From the NCBI RefSeq assembly GCF_009729075.1, contig NZ_VTGY01000010.1:35210-99209 (forward strand): a stretch of DNA of 64,000 nt, given 5' to 3'. Within the stretch, counting starts at the first letter, position 1. Each line of letters begins with the position of its first letter. The notes below the pieces were generated by a model. The model worked only from the letters and a program-made list of their open reading frames with translations. It ran no database searches and had not been told where the DNA came from. Positions 57,346 through 64,000 of this stretch are shown piece by piece. The stretch is from Mycolicibacterium sp. CBMA 226. GTDB lineage: Bacteria; Actinomycetota; Actinomycetes; Mycobacteriales; Mycobacteriaceae. Position numbers and translations under genes: made by a program.

Positions 57346-58482
57346 CTAGCGGCGTTCGCCCACCCCTGACGCGGCCCGGCTGCTCGCCAGAGCGCCTGGC
57401 CCATACTCCTTGTGGATCAGCGCCCACGGATCGGCGTAGGGACCGCGCCGCTCGACCTTCCGTTGGGCGGCGAGTACCGTCCGCAGCACCGGACGGATGA
57501 CGGGGCCGAGGATCCGCAACAGCGGACGGAGGCGGCCGACCGATGCCGCCACCCAGTCCACTGTCTCGGGCCACGAATGCTCTTGGAATTCCAGCAGGGC
57601 CTGCGCCTCGGTGGTGTCGAAGAACCCGGTGAAGCCCCAGCCGCGGTCATCGTCCGGATCGCCGGGAAGACTCGCCGACGGCCCGAGCCGCCCGATCCCG
57701 AACGCCTGCATCATGTCGTCCTCGACGTCGCGGAAAGCGTGCAAGTGGGTGTCGTCGCCGCCGATCAGCAGCGTCTTGCCGTTCACCGCGTCGCGGCGGT
57801 CCACGGCGTTGGCGAAGGCGAGCGCGACGTCGCGGGCGTCGACCGTGTGCAGCTGGTTATCCCGCGGCGTCGCGCGCATCAGCACCAGGTAGTCAGTGCT
57901 GAAGTTCGCCGAGACGTCGGTCGAGATCACTCCCCCGAGGCGCAGCACCGTATAGGGCAGCCCGCTGGCACGCACCACCTCTTCGGCGAGCACCTTGTCC
58001 TCGCCGTATTGGTCGATCGGGTTCACCGGGGTGTCCGCGGTGATGCGTTCGGGATGCGTGTAGCGATTGCGTGATCCATAAACGGACGCGCTCGACGCAT
58101 CGATGAACAGCGGAGGTTCGACAAGGGCGCGCGCCGCCGCCACCAGATTGTGGGTGCCGTCGACGTTGACCTTGCGCGCCAGCAAGGGGTTCCGATATGA
58201 CGCCGGGGCCAGCATCGCAGCCAGATGCACGATGGCCGCGGGCTTGTGCCGGCTTACGCACTCGGCGATGGTGTCCGCGTCGAGCAGGTCGGCGTATGCG
58301 ACGACGAGTGTTCCGTCGCGCGATTGGCTGGCGAGCTCGGCGGCGACGGCGGTGGTCTTGTCGTTTCGCAGGTCCATCGCGATGACGGTTCGCCCCCGCC
58401 TCAGCAAGATCTCGGCACATCGCTTGCCTACTTGCCCGAACGCGCCGGTGATCAGTACGACGTCAGCAGTCTGGTCGCTCAC
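57346..58482 (-). CDS. extended SDR (NAD-dependent epimerase/dehydratase family)
   Basis: 378 residues. GAFGQVGKR as extended-SDR cofactor site near residue 15, AIVHLAAMLAPA, catalytic Ser in DASSASVYG and Tyr-Lys in YGEDK. Extended SDRs include 3-beta-hydroxysteroid dehydrogenases and sugar epimerases; the context favours an alcohol dehydrogenase on a large substrate. GTG start overlapping the stop of a possible 24-codon frame. The C-terminal 50 residues are Arg-rich and beyond the usual fold. Confidence 0.86.
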   Translation of the reverse strand: MSDQTADVVLITGAFGQVGKRCAEILLRRGRTVIAMDLRNDKTTAVAAELASQSRDGTLVVAYADLLDADTIAECVSRHKPAAIVHLAAMLAPASYRNPLLARKVNVDGTHNLVAAARALVEPPLFIDASSASVYGSRNRYTHPERITADTPVNPIDQYGEDKVLAEEVVRASGLPYTVLRLGGVISTDVSANFSTDYLVLMRATPRDNQLHTVDARDVALAFANAVDRRDAVNGKTLLIGGDDTHLHAFRDVEDDMMQAFGIGRLGPSASLPGDPDDDRGWGFTGFFDTTEAQALLEFQEHSWPETVDWVAASVGRLRPLLRILGPVIRPVLRTVLAAQRKVERRGPYADPWALIHKEYGPGALASSRAASGVGERR

Positions 58483-58553
58483 TTCATCCTCTCTCGCGCA
58501 CCGGGCGGTGCGTACGCAGGCAGTCCGAGCCCGAGTGTGCGGCCGACGTCCAC
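58479..58553 (-). CDS. possible 24-codon leader peptide
   Basis: From a GTG at 58553 (GAGGGG eight bases upstream) to a TGA that overlaps the epimerase-like start (GTGA). The peptide is VDVGRTLGLGLPAYAPPGAR followed by ERMK. It may only couple translation of the next gene, or be a chance frame; no homologue is recognised. Confidence 0.35.
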   Translation of the reverse strand: MDVGRTLGLGLPAYAPPGARERMK

Positions 58554-58915
58554 GACGTCATCCCCTCGGCATCTGCATGGCCATACTGTACCCCTATCAG
58601 TATCTCGGCGATACTACTCAGATGACGTCGGCGCCATCGTCGAACTCGTTGTTCGATCCCGCCCCATGAGATCGGTTCGCCATGCCGAAAGAGCAGCGAT
58701 ACAACCGATTTCGGCCGCATAGTCCAGCGCAGGGTCGACATGCACGACGCCCAGAGGTTCGCCGATGCCGTCGAGCAAGCCGTCAGTCACCATCATTCAG
58801 GGCCGACGGAAATACGTGCCATAAGCCTTACGGGGAGACAACCATCCCAGCCGGCAGGGCGGCACACGGTAGATTCAACAGTTGCGCAGCATCGATCGTG
58901 ATGGAGGTGCCCAGA
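58554..58915. promoter_or_regulatory. 362-base divergent intergenic region with one dyad
   Basis: The longest non-coding gap of the window, between the leftward epimerase-like gene and the rightward TetR gene. AGTATC-TCGGC-GATACT at 58599-58615 is a perfect 6-bp dyad with a 5-base spacer and is the likely TetR operator. The rest holds frames in several phases but none with a good start and family similarity. No motif A or B was found. Confidence 0.55.
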
Positions 58916-59656
58916 GTGGCAAAGGTGGCAACCGCCGAAAAGCGCCAACGGCGTGAACGGGGTTCGATCAACCCCGACGACATCATCAACGGCGCATTCG
59001 AACTCGCAGAACAGGTTTCGATCGACAACCTCAGCATGCCTCTGCTGGGCAAGCACCTCGGCGTGGGCGTCACGAGCATCTATTGGTACTTCCGCAAGAA
59101 GGACGACCTGCTCAACGCGATGACGGACCGCGCGCTGCGCGAGTACGTGTTCGCCACGCCGTATGTCGAGGCCAAGGACTGGCGGTCGACGCTGCGCAAC
59201 CACGCCCGCACGATGCGTGAGGCGTTTGTGGCCAACCCGATTCTGTGCGACCTGATCCTTATTCGCTCTGCGCTGAGCCCGCGTGCCGCTCGTGCGGGCG
59301 TACAAGCTGTGGAAAAGGCCATCGCAAGCTTGGTGGAGGCCGGCCTGCCGCCGCAGAGCGCTTTCGACATCTACTCGGCTGTTTCGGTTCACGTCCGTGG
59401 ATCGGCTGTGCTGCAACGCCTTCGGGACAAAAACGAGGCCGACGGCGGGAGGTTGGGCGACATCCAGGACGCCATGATCATCGATGCCGAGACCACGCCG
59501 CTGCTCGCCCGCGCCGTTCGGGAGGGCCACCACCTGGGCACCGTCGACGAGAGCAACTTCGATTTCGGACTCGAGTGCATCCTCGATCAGGCCGAACGCC
59601 TGATCGAGGCCAACAAGAAGCCGGCGCCCCGCACTCGCAAGGCGCCCCGTTCCTAG
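58916..59656 (+). CDS. TetR-family transcriptional regulator
   Basis: 246 residues from the GTG at 58916, which has GGAGG eight bases upstream; an ATG at 58901 is possible. A basic tail EKRQRRERGS precedes the helix-turn-helix region LSMPLLGKHLGVGVTSIYWYF. YWYFRKKDDLLNAMTDR is typical of actinobacterial TetRs (in part). The Lys/Arg-rich C-terminus is unusual. Likely represses the divergent epimerase-like/P450 operon through the dyad at 58599-58615. Confidence 0.9.
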   Translation: MAKVATAEKRQRRERGSINPDDIINGAFELAEQVSIDNLSMPLLGKHLGVGVTSIYWYFRKKDDLLNAMTDRALREYVFATPYVEAKDWRSTLRNHARTMREAFVANPILCDLILIRSALSPRAARAGVQAVEKAIASLVEAGLPPQSAFDIYSAVSVHVRGSAVLQRLRDKNEADGGRLGDIQDAMIIDAETTPLLARAVREGHHLGTVDESNFDFGLECILDQAERLIEANKKPAPRTRKAPRS

Positions 59657-59662
59657 GTCGCG

Positions 59663-60838
59663 TCAGACCTCGATGACGACTGCGCCGCCCTGGCCACCGC
59701 CGGCGCACATCGCGGCCACCCCGATGCCGCCGCCGCTGCGCTGCAGTTCGTAGATCAGCGTCGTGACCATCCGCGCGCCCGATGCCGCGATGGGATGACC
59801 CAGGCTGCAACCACTTCCGGAGAAGTTGACCTTCTCCTCGTCGAGGCCGAATTCCTTGCATGCCGCAATCGGCACCGACGCGAACGCTTCGTTGATCTCC
59901 CACAGCGCAACGTCGGACGGCTGCAATCCGGCACGCTGCAGCACTTTTCCGATTGCTTGCACCGCGCCCAGTCCGGTGTCCCGCGGCGCGACGCCGGCGG
60001 CCGCCCACGCGCGCACGGTGGCCATCTTCGTCAGGTTCTCCGCCTCGGCATAGGCGGCATCGACGATCGCGACCGCAGCGGCGGCGTCGTTGGTGCCGCT
60101 GCTGTTGCCGGCGGTGATCGAGAAGCCCTCGATCTCGGGATGCAGGGGTTTCAACTGGGCGAGTTTCTCGGCGGTCGTATCTCGCCGCGGGTGCTCGTCG
60201 ACGCTGAAGTCAATGACGGAACCGTCGGGCAGTTGCACCTTGAGAGGCACGATCTCGTCGACGAACTTGCCCGCATCCATCGCGGCGACGGCCCGCTGAT
60301 GCGACCGCGCGGCCCAGGCGTCCATCTCCTCGCGAGTGATGCCCATGGCCTGCGCGGTGTTCCAGCCAACCGTGATCGACATGTCCTTGGCCGGGGCGTC
60401 CACCGTCTCGACGTGCGTCGGCGGCATCCACCGTTCTTCGAACTTCAGCTCGGGTCCCGGGATGCGCCAGTTCACCAGCGGTGTCATCGACAGCGACTGC
60501 ACCCCACCAGCGATCAACACCCGCTCCATGCCCGAGCCGATCTGCGCGGAAGCGTTGCCGATCGCGGTGAGGCTGCCCGCACAGTGCCTGTTCACCGACT
60601 GGCCGGGGACGTGCTGCATGCCGGTGGCGTCGGCCGCGTATCGAGCGAGATCGCCACCACCGTAATGGGATTCGGCGAAGATGAGGTCGTCGATCGCATT
60701 CGGGTCGATACCGGCGCGGCGCACCACCTCCGGCAGGACGGTGGTGATCAGCGCCTCCGGCGGGGTGTTGACGAGGGTCCCTTTGAATGAACGGCCGATC
60801 GCTGTCCGGACAGCACCGACGATGACGGGTGTGGGCAT
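59663..60838 (-). CDS. acetyl-CoA acyltransferase (thiolase)
   Basis: 391 residues. Nucleophilic Cys in NRHCAGS, NEAFA, the GHPIAASG His, and the second Cys in CAGGGQGG are all present, so it should carry out true thiolytic cleavage. It probably finishes a beta-oxidation cycle. The ATG is preceded by a gap holding dyads at 60863-60889; it converges on the TetR gene with six bases between stops. Confidence 0.93.
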   Translation of the reverse strand: MPTPVIVGAVRTAIGRSFKGTLVNTPPEALITTVLPEVVRRAGIDPNAIDDLIFAESHYGGGDLARYAADATGMQHVPGQSVNRHCAGSLTAIGNASAQIGSGMERVLIAGGVQSLSMTPLVNWRIPGPELKFEERWMPPTHVETVDAPAKDMSITVGWNTAQAMGITREEMDAWAARSHQRAVAAMDAGKFVDEIVPLKVQLPDGSVIDFSVDEHPRRDTTAEKLAQLKPLHPEIEGFSITAGNSSGTNDAAAAVAIVDAAYAEAENLTKMATVRAWAAAGVAPRDTGLGAVQAIGKVLQRAGLQPSDVALWEINEAFASVPIAACKEFGLDEEKVNFSGSGCSLGHPIAASGARMVTTLIYELQRSGGGIGVAAMCAGGGQGGAVVIEV

Positions 60839-60862
60839 TGCGCGACCTCGGCTTCTCTGATT

Positions 60863-60889
60863 GTAATAGTTACTGTTGCACTCACAGTA
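60863..60889. promoter_or_regulatory. two dyads upstream of the thiolase gene
   Basis: GTAA-TAG-TTAC (60863-60873) and TACTGT-N7-ACAGTA (60871-60889), partly overlapping, 25 to 50 bases upstream of the thiolase start. The minus strand carries a TATACT that could be a -10 box. Candidate operator for an unknown regulator; not motif A or B. Confidence 0.45.
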
Positions 60890-60947
60890 TAGGAGACGTG
60901 ACGGAACTCGCCTGCGCGGTCGAAGCGGTCACCGTGTGTCATCGCGA

Positions 60948-61805
60948 CTACAACCGCGCCGTCGCGGCGACGGCGGTGTCGGTGGTCCGCAGCGGACGGA
61001 TCATGCCCTCCTGCGTGAACGAGGCGATGAGCTGCCCATCCTCGGTGTGGACTTGTCCACGCACGTAAGACATTCCTGCGCCGACCTGGGTGCTCTCGTG
61101 GGAGTACAGCAGCCAGCCGCCCCAGTCGACGGGCTCGTGGAAGGCGACCGTCACGGTCATCGGCGCGGTGGACACCGTGAGGTGCGCCTGGCTGGTGCCG
61201 ATGCCGGCGTGCGCACGCATCGTCGTTGAGATCGACAGGTGACCGGTGAAGTGCGCGAGCAGCGCCTTGGCCAGGTCGTCGCGATGCGGGATGGGGTCGT
61301 AGTGCAGCCACGCGTGCAGTTCGGGCGGGCCGACCTCGTCGGGACTGTTGACGTCCACGACGTCGACGAGGCGGAGTTCGCGTCCAATCATCGGCATGGG
61401 GCTCGGATTCGACTCGGCGGGCGGCGCGACGGCTGGGCGGTCCGCGTGATGGCGGATGACGTCGGGGGTCGGGGTGTCGGCCAGCACCGTCACCGTCGCG
61501 CAGCGGCGGCCGTCCTGTTCCACCGCCACCACCGCGGCGGCGAAACTCCGGCCGTCGTTGACCACATCGACTACGAAGTCGACGGGCAGTTCGACCTGAA
61601 CAGCCCGGCCGAAGACCGCGTGTGCCGATCGAATGGTTTTGGCGGGCAACTGTTTTGCCACGGCCACGATCGACTGTGCCAACAGCTGGGTGCCGTCGAC
61701 GATGGCTCGCTCACCGCCGTCGCTGAAGCCACGGAAGCGGCCGGGTCCGGCCGGCCGGACATCGAACACCTCGAGCATCCCGGTGACGGAGGACTGCGTC
61801 GTCAT
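60948..61805 (-). CDS. TesB-like acyl-CoA thioesterase family protein
   Basis: 285 residues from the ATG at 61805, which overlaps the DUF427 stop. Two hotdog-like halves: GTQLLAQSIVAVAKQLPAKTIRSAHAVF (in part) and SISTTMRAHAGIGTSQAHLTVSTAPMTVTVAFHEP, with WLLYSHESTQVGAGMSYVRGQV (in part). It resembles the acyl-CoA thioesterase domain family of actinobacteria. Last gene of the leftward F420-DUF427 operon. Confidence 0.83.
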   Translation of the reverse strand: MTTQSSVTGMLEVFDVRPAGPGRFRGFSDGGERAIVDGTQLLAQSIVAVAKQLPAKTIRSAHAVFGRAVQVELPVDFVVDVVNDGRSFAAAVVAVEQDGRRCATVTVLADTPTPDVIRHHADRPAVAPPAESNPSPMPMIGRELRLVDVVDVNSPDEVGPPELHAWLHYDPIPHRDDLAKALLAHFTGHLSISTTMRAHAGIGTSQAHLTVSTAPMTVTVAFHEPVDWGGWLLYSHESTQVGAGMSYVRGQVHTEDGQLIASFTQEGMIRPLRTTDTAVAATARL

Positions 61806-62191
61806 GTCTGTCCGTACCCGAGGACCGCGGGGTGGGCCTGGCCGACGCGGATGCTCACCCGGTCCTGGTGGAACGCGACGTGGTCGCACAGCCGGGCGAC
61901 CTGGTCAGTCGGATTCTCATAGCTCCAGCACACCGGCTCGTCTCCATCTCCATCGAAACGCCAATAGGTGGCCTGCCCCTTGAATGGGCAACGGCTGGTG
62001 GCGTCCGGGTCCCTGCGCAGTTCGAGGTGGACGTCCGAGCGCGGGAAGTAGAACACCAGGCCGTGATCCTGCTCGTCGACGAGCAGGGCGGCGGTTGTCG
62101 CGGCGATCAGCCGACCGTCGTGCTCGGCCGTGATCCTGTTGCGGCGTCGATGGATGTCGACGCGGTAGTCGGGGCGGTCCGCGAAACTCAT
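61802..62191 (-). CDS. DUF427 family protein
   Basis: 129 residues. The DUF427 motif set is clear: FYFPRSDVHLELLRR-type strand (VFYFPRSDVHLELRRD), SRCPFKGQATYWRF with the conserved Cys, and CWSYENP. Function of the family is unknown; the fold is a small beta-tent. ATG overlapping the stop of the F420 oxidoreductase gene, and its own stop overlapping the thioesterase start. Confidence 0.92.
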   Translation of the reverse strand: MSFADRPDYRVDIHRRRNRITAEHDGRLIAATTAALLVDEQDHGLVFYFPRSDVHLELRRDPDATSRCPFKGQATYWRFDGDGDEPVCWSYENPTDQVARLCDHVAFHQDRVSIRVGQAHPAVLGYGQT

Positions 62192-63030
62192 GACGCTTTC
62201 ACCACCGTCTCGGCGAACTCTCTCAGGGTGTCCGGTGGCGCGAAGTCGGCGAACCACACGTAAAACCGTTCAGCGCCAAGGTCACTCATCCCGCCGAAGT
62301 GGTCGATCAGCTCGTCGGCCGTTCCACACGTCAGCCCGTCACCGAGGTGGCCGAACCGGCGGGCGCTCAGCTCGGTGACCGTCGCGCGGTCCGCACCGGA
62401 CCCGATGAACCCGACCATCTGCTGCACCGACACCCGCGCGTTCCCCGCGTATGGCCGCAACTGCGCAAGCCGATCCAGGTGGTTACACGGCAGGTTCCAC
62501 CAATCGGCATGTCGGCGAACCAATTCCATGGTTTTCTTGCCGACGCCACCCAGCACCATGGGAATGGGGTGTTCGCGGCGCGGAAACTGCGCGTTGTCAC
62601 CGTCGTCGCCCCAGTACTGCCGGATCAGCACCAGGTCACGTTCGAGCCGGCGGAACCGGGCCGGCGCGTCGTCGGCGTTGTCGATATCGAAACGTTCGAA
62701 TTCGGCCGGCATCGAGCCGGCGCCCAAGCCGAGCTCGAACCGCCCGCCCGATGCGACGGACATCGTCACGGCGTGTTTGGCGAGCACTGCCGGATGCCGG
62801 AAACCGTCACACAGCACCAGATGCCCGACGCGTAGCCGCTGCGTCTGCGCCGCGACCCAGGCGGCGATCGCCGTGGCGTCCCAGATGTCGCGGTCCGGGG
62901 CACCCGGGGCCTCGAGATGATCGATGAATGCGATTCCGTCGAAACCGGCGTCCTCGGCCACCCGCGCACGCTCGACGATCTCGTCGATACCCAGCCGCAC
63001 CTGCGGCAGAAAGAGGAACCATTCGGCCAT
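62188..63030 (-). CDS. luciferase-like (LLM) F420-dependent oxidoreductase
   Basis: 280 residues from the ATG at 63030; the frame reaches 63129 through the operator. VERARVAEDAGFDGIAFIDH, RLRVGHLVLCDGFRHPAVLAKHAVTM and GRFELGLGAGSMPAEF (separate pieces) are family marks. It heads a three-gene leftward operon. Second F420-type enzyme of the island besides 48306-49262. Substrate unknown. Confidence 0.88.
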   Translation of the reverse strand: MAEWFLFLPQVRLGIDEIVERARVAEDAGFDGIAFIDHLEAPGAPDRDIWDATAIAAWVAAQTQRLRVGHLVLCDGFRHPAVLAKHAVTMSVASGGRFELGLGAGSMPAEFERFDIDNADDAPARFRRLERDLVLIRQYWGDDGDNAQFPRREHPIPMVLGGVGKKTMELVRRHADWWNLPCNHLDRLAQLRPYAGNARVSVQQMVGFIGSGADRATVTELSARRFGHLGDGLTCGTADELIDHFGGMSDLGAERFYVWFADFAPPDTLREFAETVVKAS

Positions 63031-63075
63031 GACCCCATCACCATAGGCGATGCGGAAGTTATCTTCTACATTTTT

Positions 63076-63090
63076 GGTAATGCCATTCTC
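63076..63090 (-). promoter_or_regulatory. motif A-like operator (variant), GAGAATGGCATTACC
   Basis: On the minus strand the left half of motif A (GAGAAT) is followed by GGC and ATTACC. It lies 45 bases upstream of the F420 oxidoreductase start and 71 bases upstream of the rightward gene at 63162. Confidence 0.5.
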
Positions 63091-63161
63091 GTCCCAACTG
63101 TTTTCCAACGGCTCTTCACTAGCGTTCACGGTGCCAACTCGTGAAGGGGTGCACCGACCAG

Positions 63162-63779
63162 ATGACAGTCCTCAACAGCCGCACCAAGCTCGTCGCGACC
63201 GTGAAACGCAACGCTGCCAATGCCCTTCGTGTCGAACTCGCCGACGCATCGGCACAGCCCGTCGGCGAGGCCCGCCAGAAATCCGGTCTCGGCGTCCTCC
63301 TCGGCTTCAAGAACGGGGGCCGCAGCACCTACAACCTCGCGGCAGACGGCCGCATGCTGACCATCGATGTCGCCGGCACCACCGCGGTCAGCGAGTCCGG
63401 CACCGAGATCGGGAAGCTTGTCCCCCACGACGGCGCCGCTCGATTCGACGATCCGTCGGGAGCCGTCCTGGCCTACCTGCGCCCGCACGTCGGCCACAAG
63501 GCGGGTGAACCCTGGAAACACCCGCTCCTCACGCCGCAGGGTCAGTCCCTGGGCACGCTCACCTTGTTTCCGACGTCCTCGTCAGCCGAGCTCCGTGAAT
63601 ATCTCGACCGGATCGTCGATCAGGTGATCCTCGATTGGGACATCAACTACAACAGTTTGCGACTGCCGGCCCTGGGCTCGGTGCTGGACCTGGAGCAGCC
63701 CGTCTCCGGCCGGCTCGGCGATCTCCTGGCCTGCGCGTGCGTCGACAGCTGCGTCCTCCCACGCGGGTACACCGCCTGA
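63162..63779 (+). CDS. hypothetical protein, possible tubby/LURP-one-like fold
   Basis: 205 residues from the ATG at 63162, with AAGGGG upstream (GTG at 63141 possible). Alternating short strands such as STYNLAADGRMLTIDVAG, GTEIGKLVPHDGAARFDDPSG and LGTLTLFPT suggest an antiparallel beta barrel with repeated turns, as in scramblase/LURP-one proteins, but this is a loose likeness. The last 30 residues hold a Cys-rich CACVDSC. No signal peptide. Not recognised with confidence. Confidence 0.65.
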   Translation: MTVLNSRTKLVATVKRNAANALRVELADASAQPVGEARQKSGLGVLLGFKNGGRSTYNLAADGRMLTIDVAGTTAVSESGTEIGKLVPHDGAARFDDPSGAVLAYLRPHVGHKAGEPWKHPLLTPQGQSLGTLTLFPTSSSAELREYLDRIVDQVILDWDINYNSLRLPALGSVLDLEQPVSGRLGDLLACACVDSCVLPRGYTA

Positions 63780-63790
63780 GGGTGACCCGC

Positions 63791-64000
63791 CTAGGTGTGA
63801 TGTCCAGGGAGGTTGGTCAGTCGGGTGACCGGCGGCTGGCCTCCGAGGGCGGAGTGGGCTCGGTGGTAATTGTAGAAATGCAGCCAGCCTGGTAGCGCTG
63901 TGTTGCGTTCTTCTGTCGATTCGTAGAGTCGGGCGTAGGCCCAGCCGTCGTCGATTCGTAGAGTCGGGCGTAGGCCCAGCCGTCGGCGAGGGTTCGATTC
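63791..64000 (-). pseudogene. IS481-family transposase, C-terminal end, frameshifted
   Basis: The minus strand encodes YARLYESTEERNTALPGW, HFYNYHRAHSALGGQPP and VTRLTNLPGHH before a stop at 63791-63793, the typical end of IS481-type DDE transposases. The frame is broken upstream by a 35-base tandem duplication (63916-63985); reading through from the N-terminal side would end early at 63817. The gene continues outside the window. The duplication may be real decay or an assembly error. Confidence 0.85.
63916..63985. repeat. 35-base perfect tandem duplication
   Basis: Two identical 35-base units (63916-63950 and 63951-63985), each starting TCGATTCGTAGAGTCGGGCG and ending in CCAGCCGTCG. Since 35 is not a multiple of three, it shifts the transposase frame. 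Confidence 0.97.

Noticed and set aside
1..64000. CRISPR arrays, tRNA or rRNA genes
   Set aside because: No regularly spaced direct repeats or cloverleaf-like sequences with CCA ends or conserved TTCGANNC loops were found by eye.

Overview
The window reads as a chromosomal segment of a fast-growing mycobacterium or a close relative. It has high GC with strong GC3 bias, frequent GTG/TTG starts and ATGA/GTGA gene overlaps. It also carries a DUF222-HNH (13E12-type) gene behind a perfect SOS box, a mycofactocin-coupled dehydrogenase, F420-type luciferase-like oxidoreductases and AveC-like proteins. Nothing seen contradicts this, but the genus is an inference.

Almost the whole 64 kb is a catabolic island for an unidentified hydrophobic, probably polycyclic or branched, compound. 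Layout: 1-3.1 kb holds a reductase-family fragment, an SDR, and a P450 with its ferredoxin. 3.1-11.6 kb holds two Rieske oxygenase modules, a flavoprotein/2Fe-2S reductase, a TauD-type dioxygenase, an amidohydrolase, and MarR and TetR regulators. 11.6-16.5 kb is an operon of two AveC-like membrane proteins followed by a NorQ-type AAA ATPase and a NorD-type VWA protein. 16.5-26.1 kb holds a phosphotransferase, two oxidoreductases, a CoA-transferase, acyl-CoA dehydrogenases, a crotonase and an amidohydrolase-2. 26.3-32.1 kb is a third Rieske module with its own amidohydrolase and a two-subunit acyl-CoA dehydrogenase. 32.3-33.6 kb is the HNH gene. 33.7-37.4 kb holds an acyl-CoA dehydrogenase, a TetR, a thioesterase and an SDR. 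37.5-40.9 kb is a membrane operon with NorE- and NorF-like proteins and two paralogous six-helix proteins, plus a divergent TetR. 40.9-53 kb holds a split B12-dependent acyl-CoA mutase with its G-protein chaperone and more CoA-ester enzymes. 53-63 kb holds a crotonase, a thiolase-like/DUF35 pair, a second P450, an epimerase-like dehydrogenase, a TetR, a thiolase, a thioesterase and an F420 oxidoreductase. The window ends in a frameshifted IS481-family transposase.

How the parts probably work together (inference): oxygenases, P450s and dehydrogenases oxidise the skeleton. The AMP ligase and CoA-transferases make CoA esters. Acyl-CoA dehydrogenases, crotonases, SDRs, the thiolase and the Ltp2-like/DUF35 pair shorten the chain, and the B12 mutase rearranges a branched carboxylated intermediate. 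Two recurring operator-like motifs tie the island together. Motif A is GAGAAT-N3-ATTCTC, at about nine promoters, with the TetR at 35042-35698 the likeliest reader. Motif B has a core like ATCAAGTACTTG, at three promoters of the Rieske and phosphotransferase operons, with the MarR at 7558-8010 the likeliest reader.

The least explained parts are: nitric-oxide-reductase accessory genes (norQ, norD, norE and norF types) with no nitric oxide reductase, two of them in an operon with AveC-like proteins; a ~110-residue protein family that follows every Rieske gene; and two amidohydrolases whose first metal motif HxH has become ExN. No tRNA, rRNA, CRISPR array or riboswitch was recognised.
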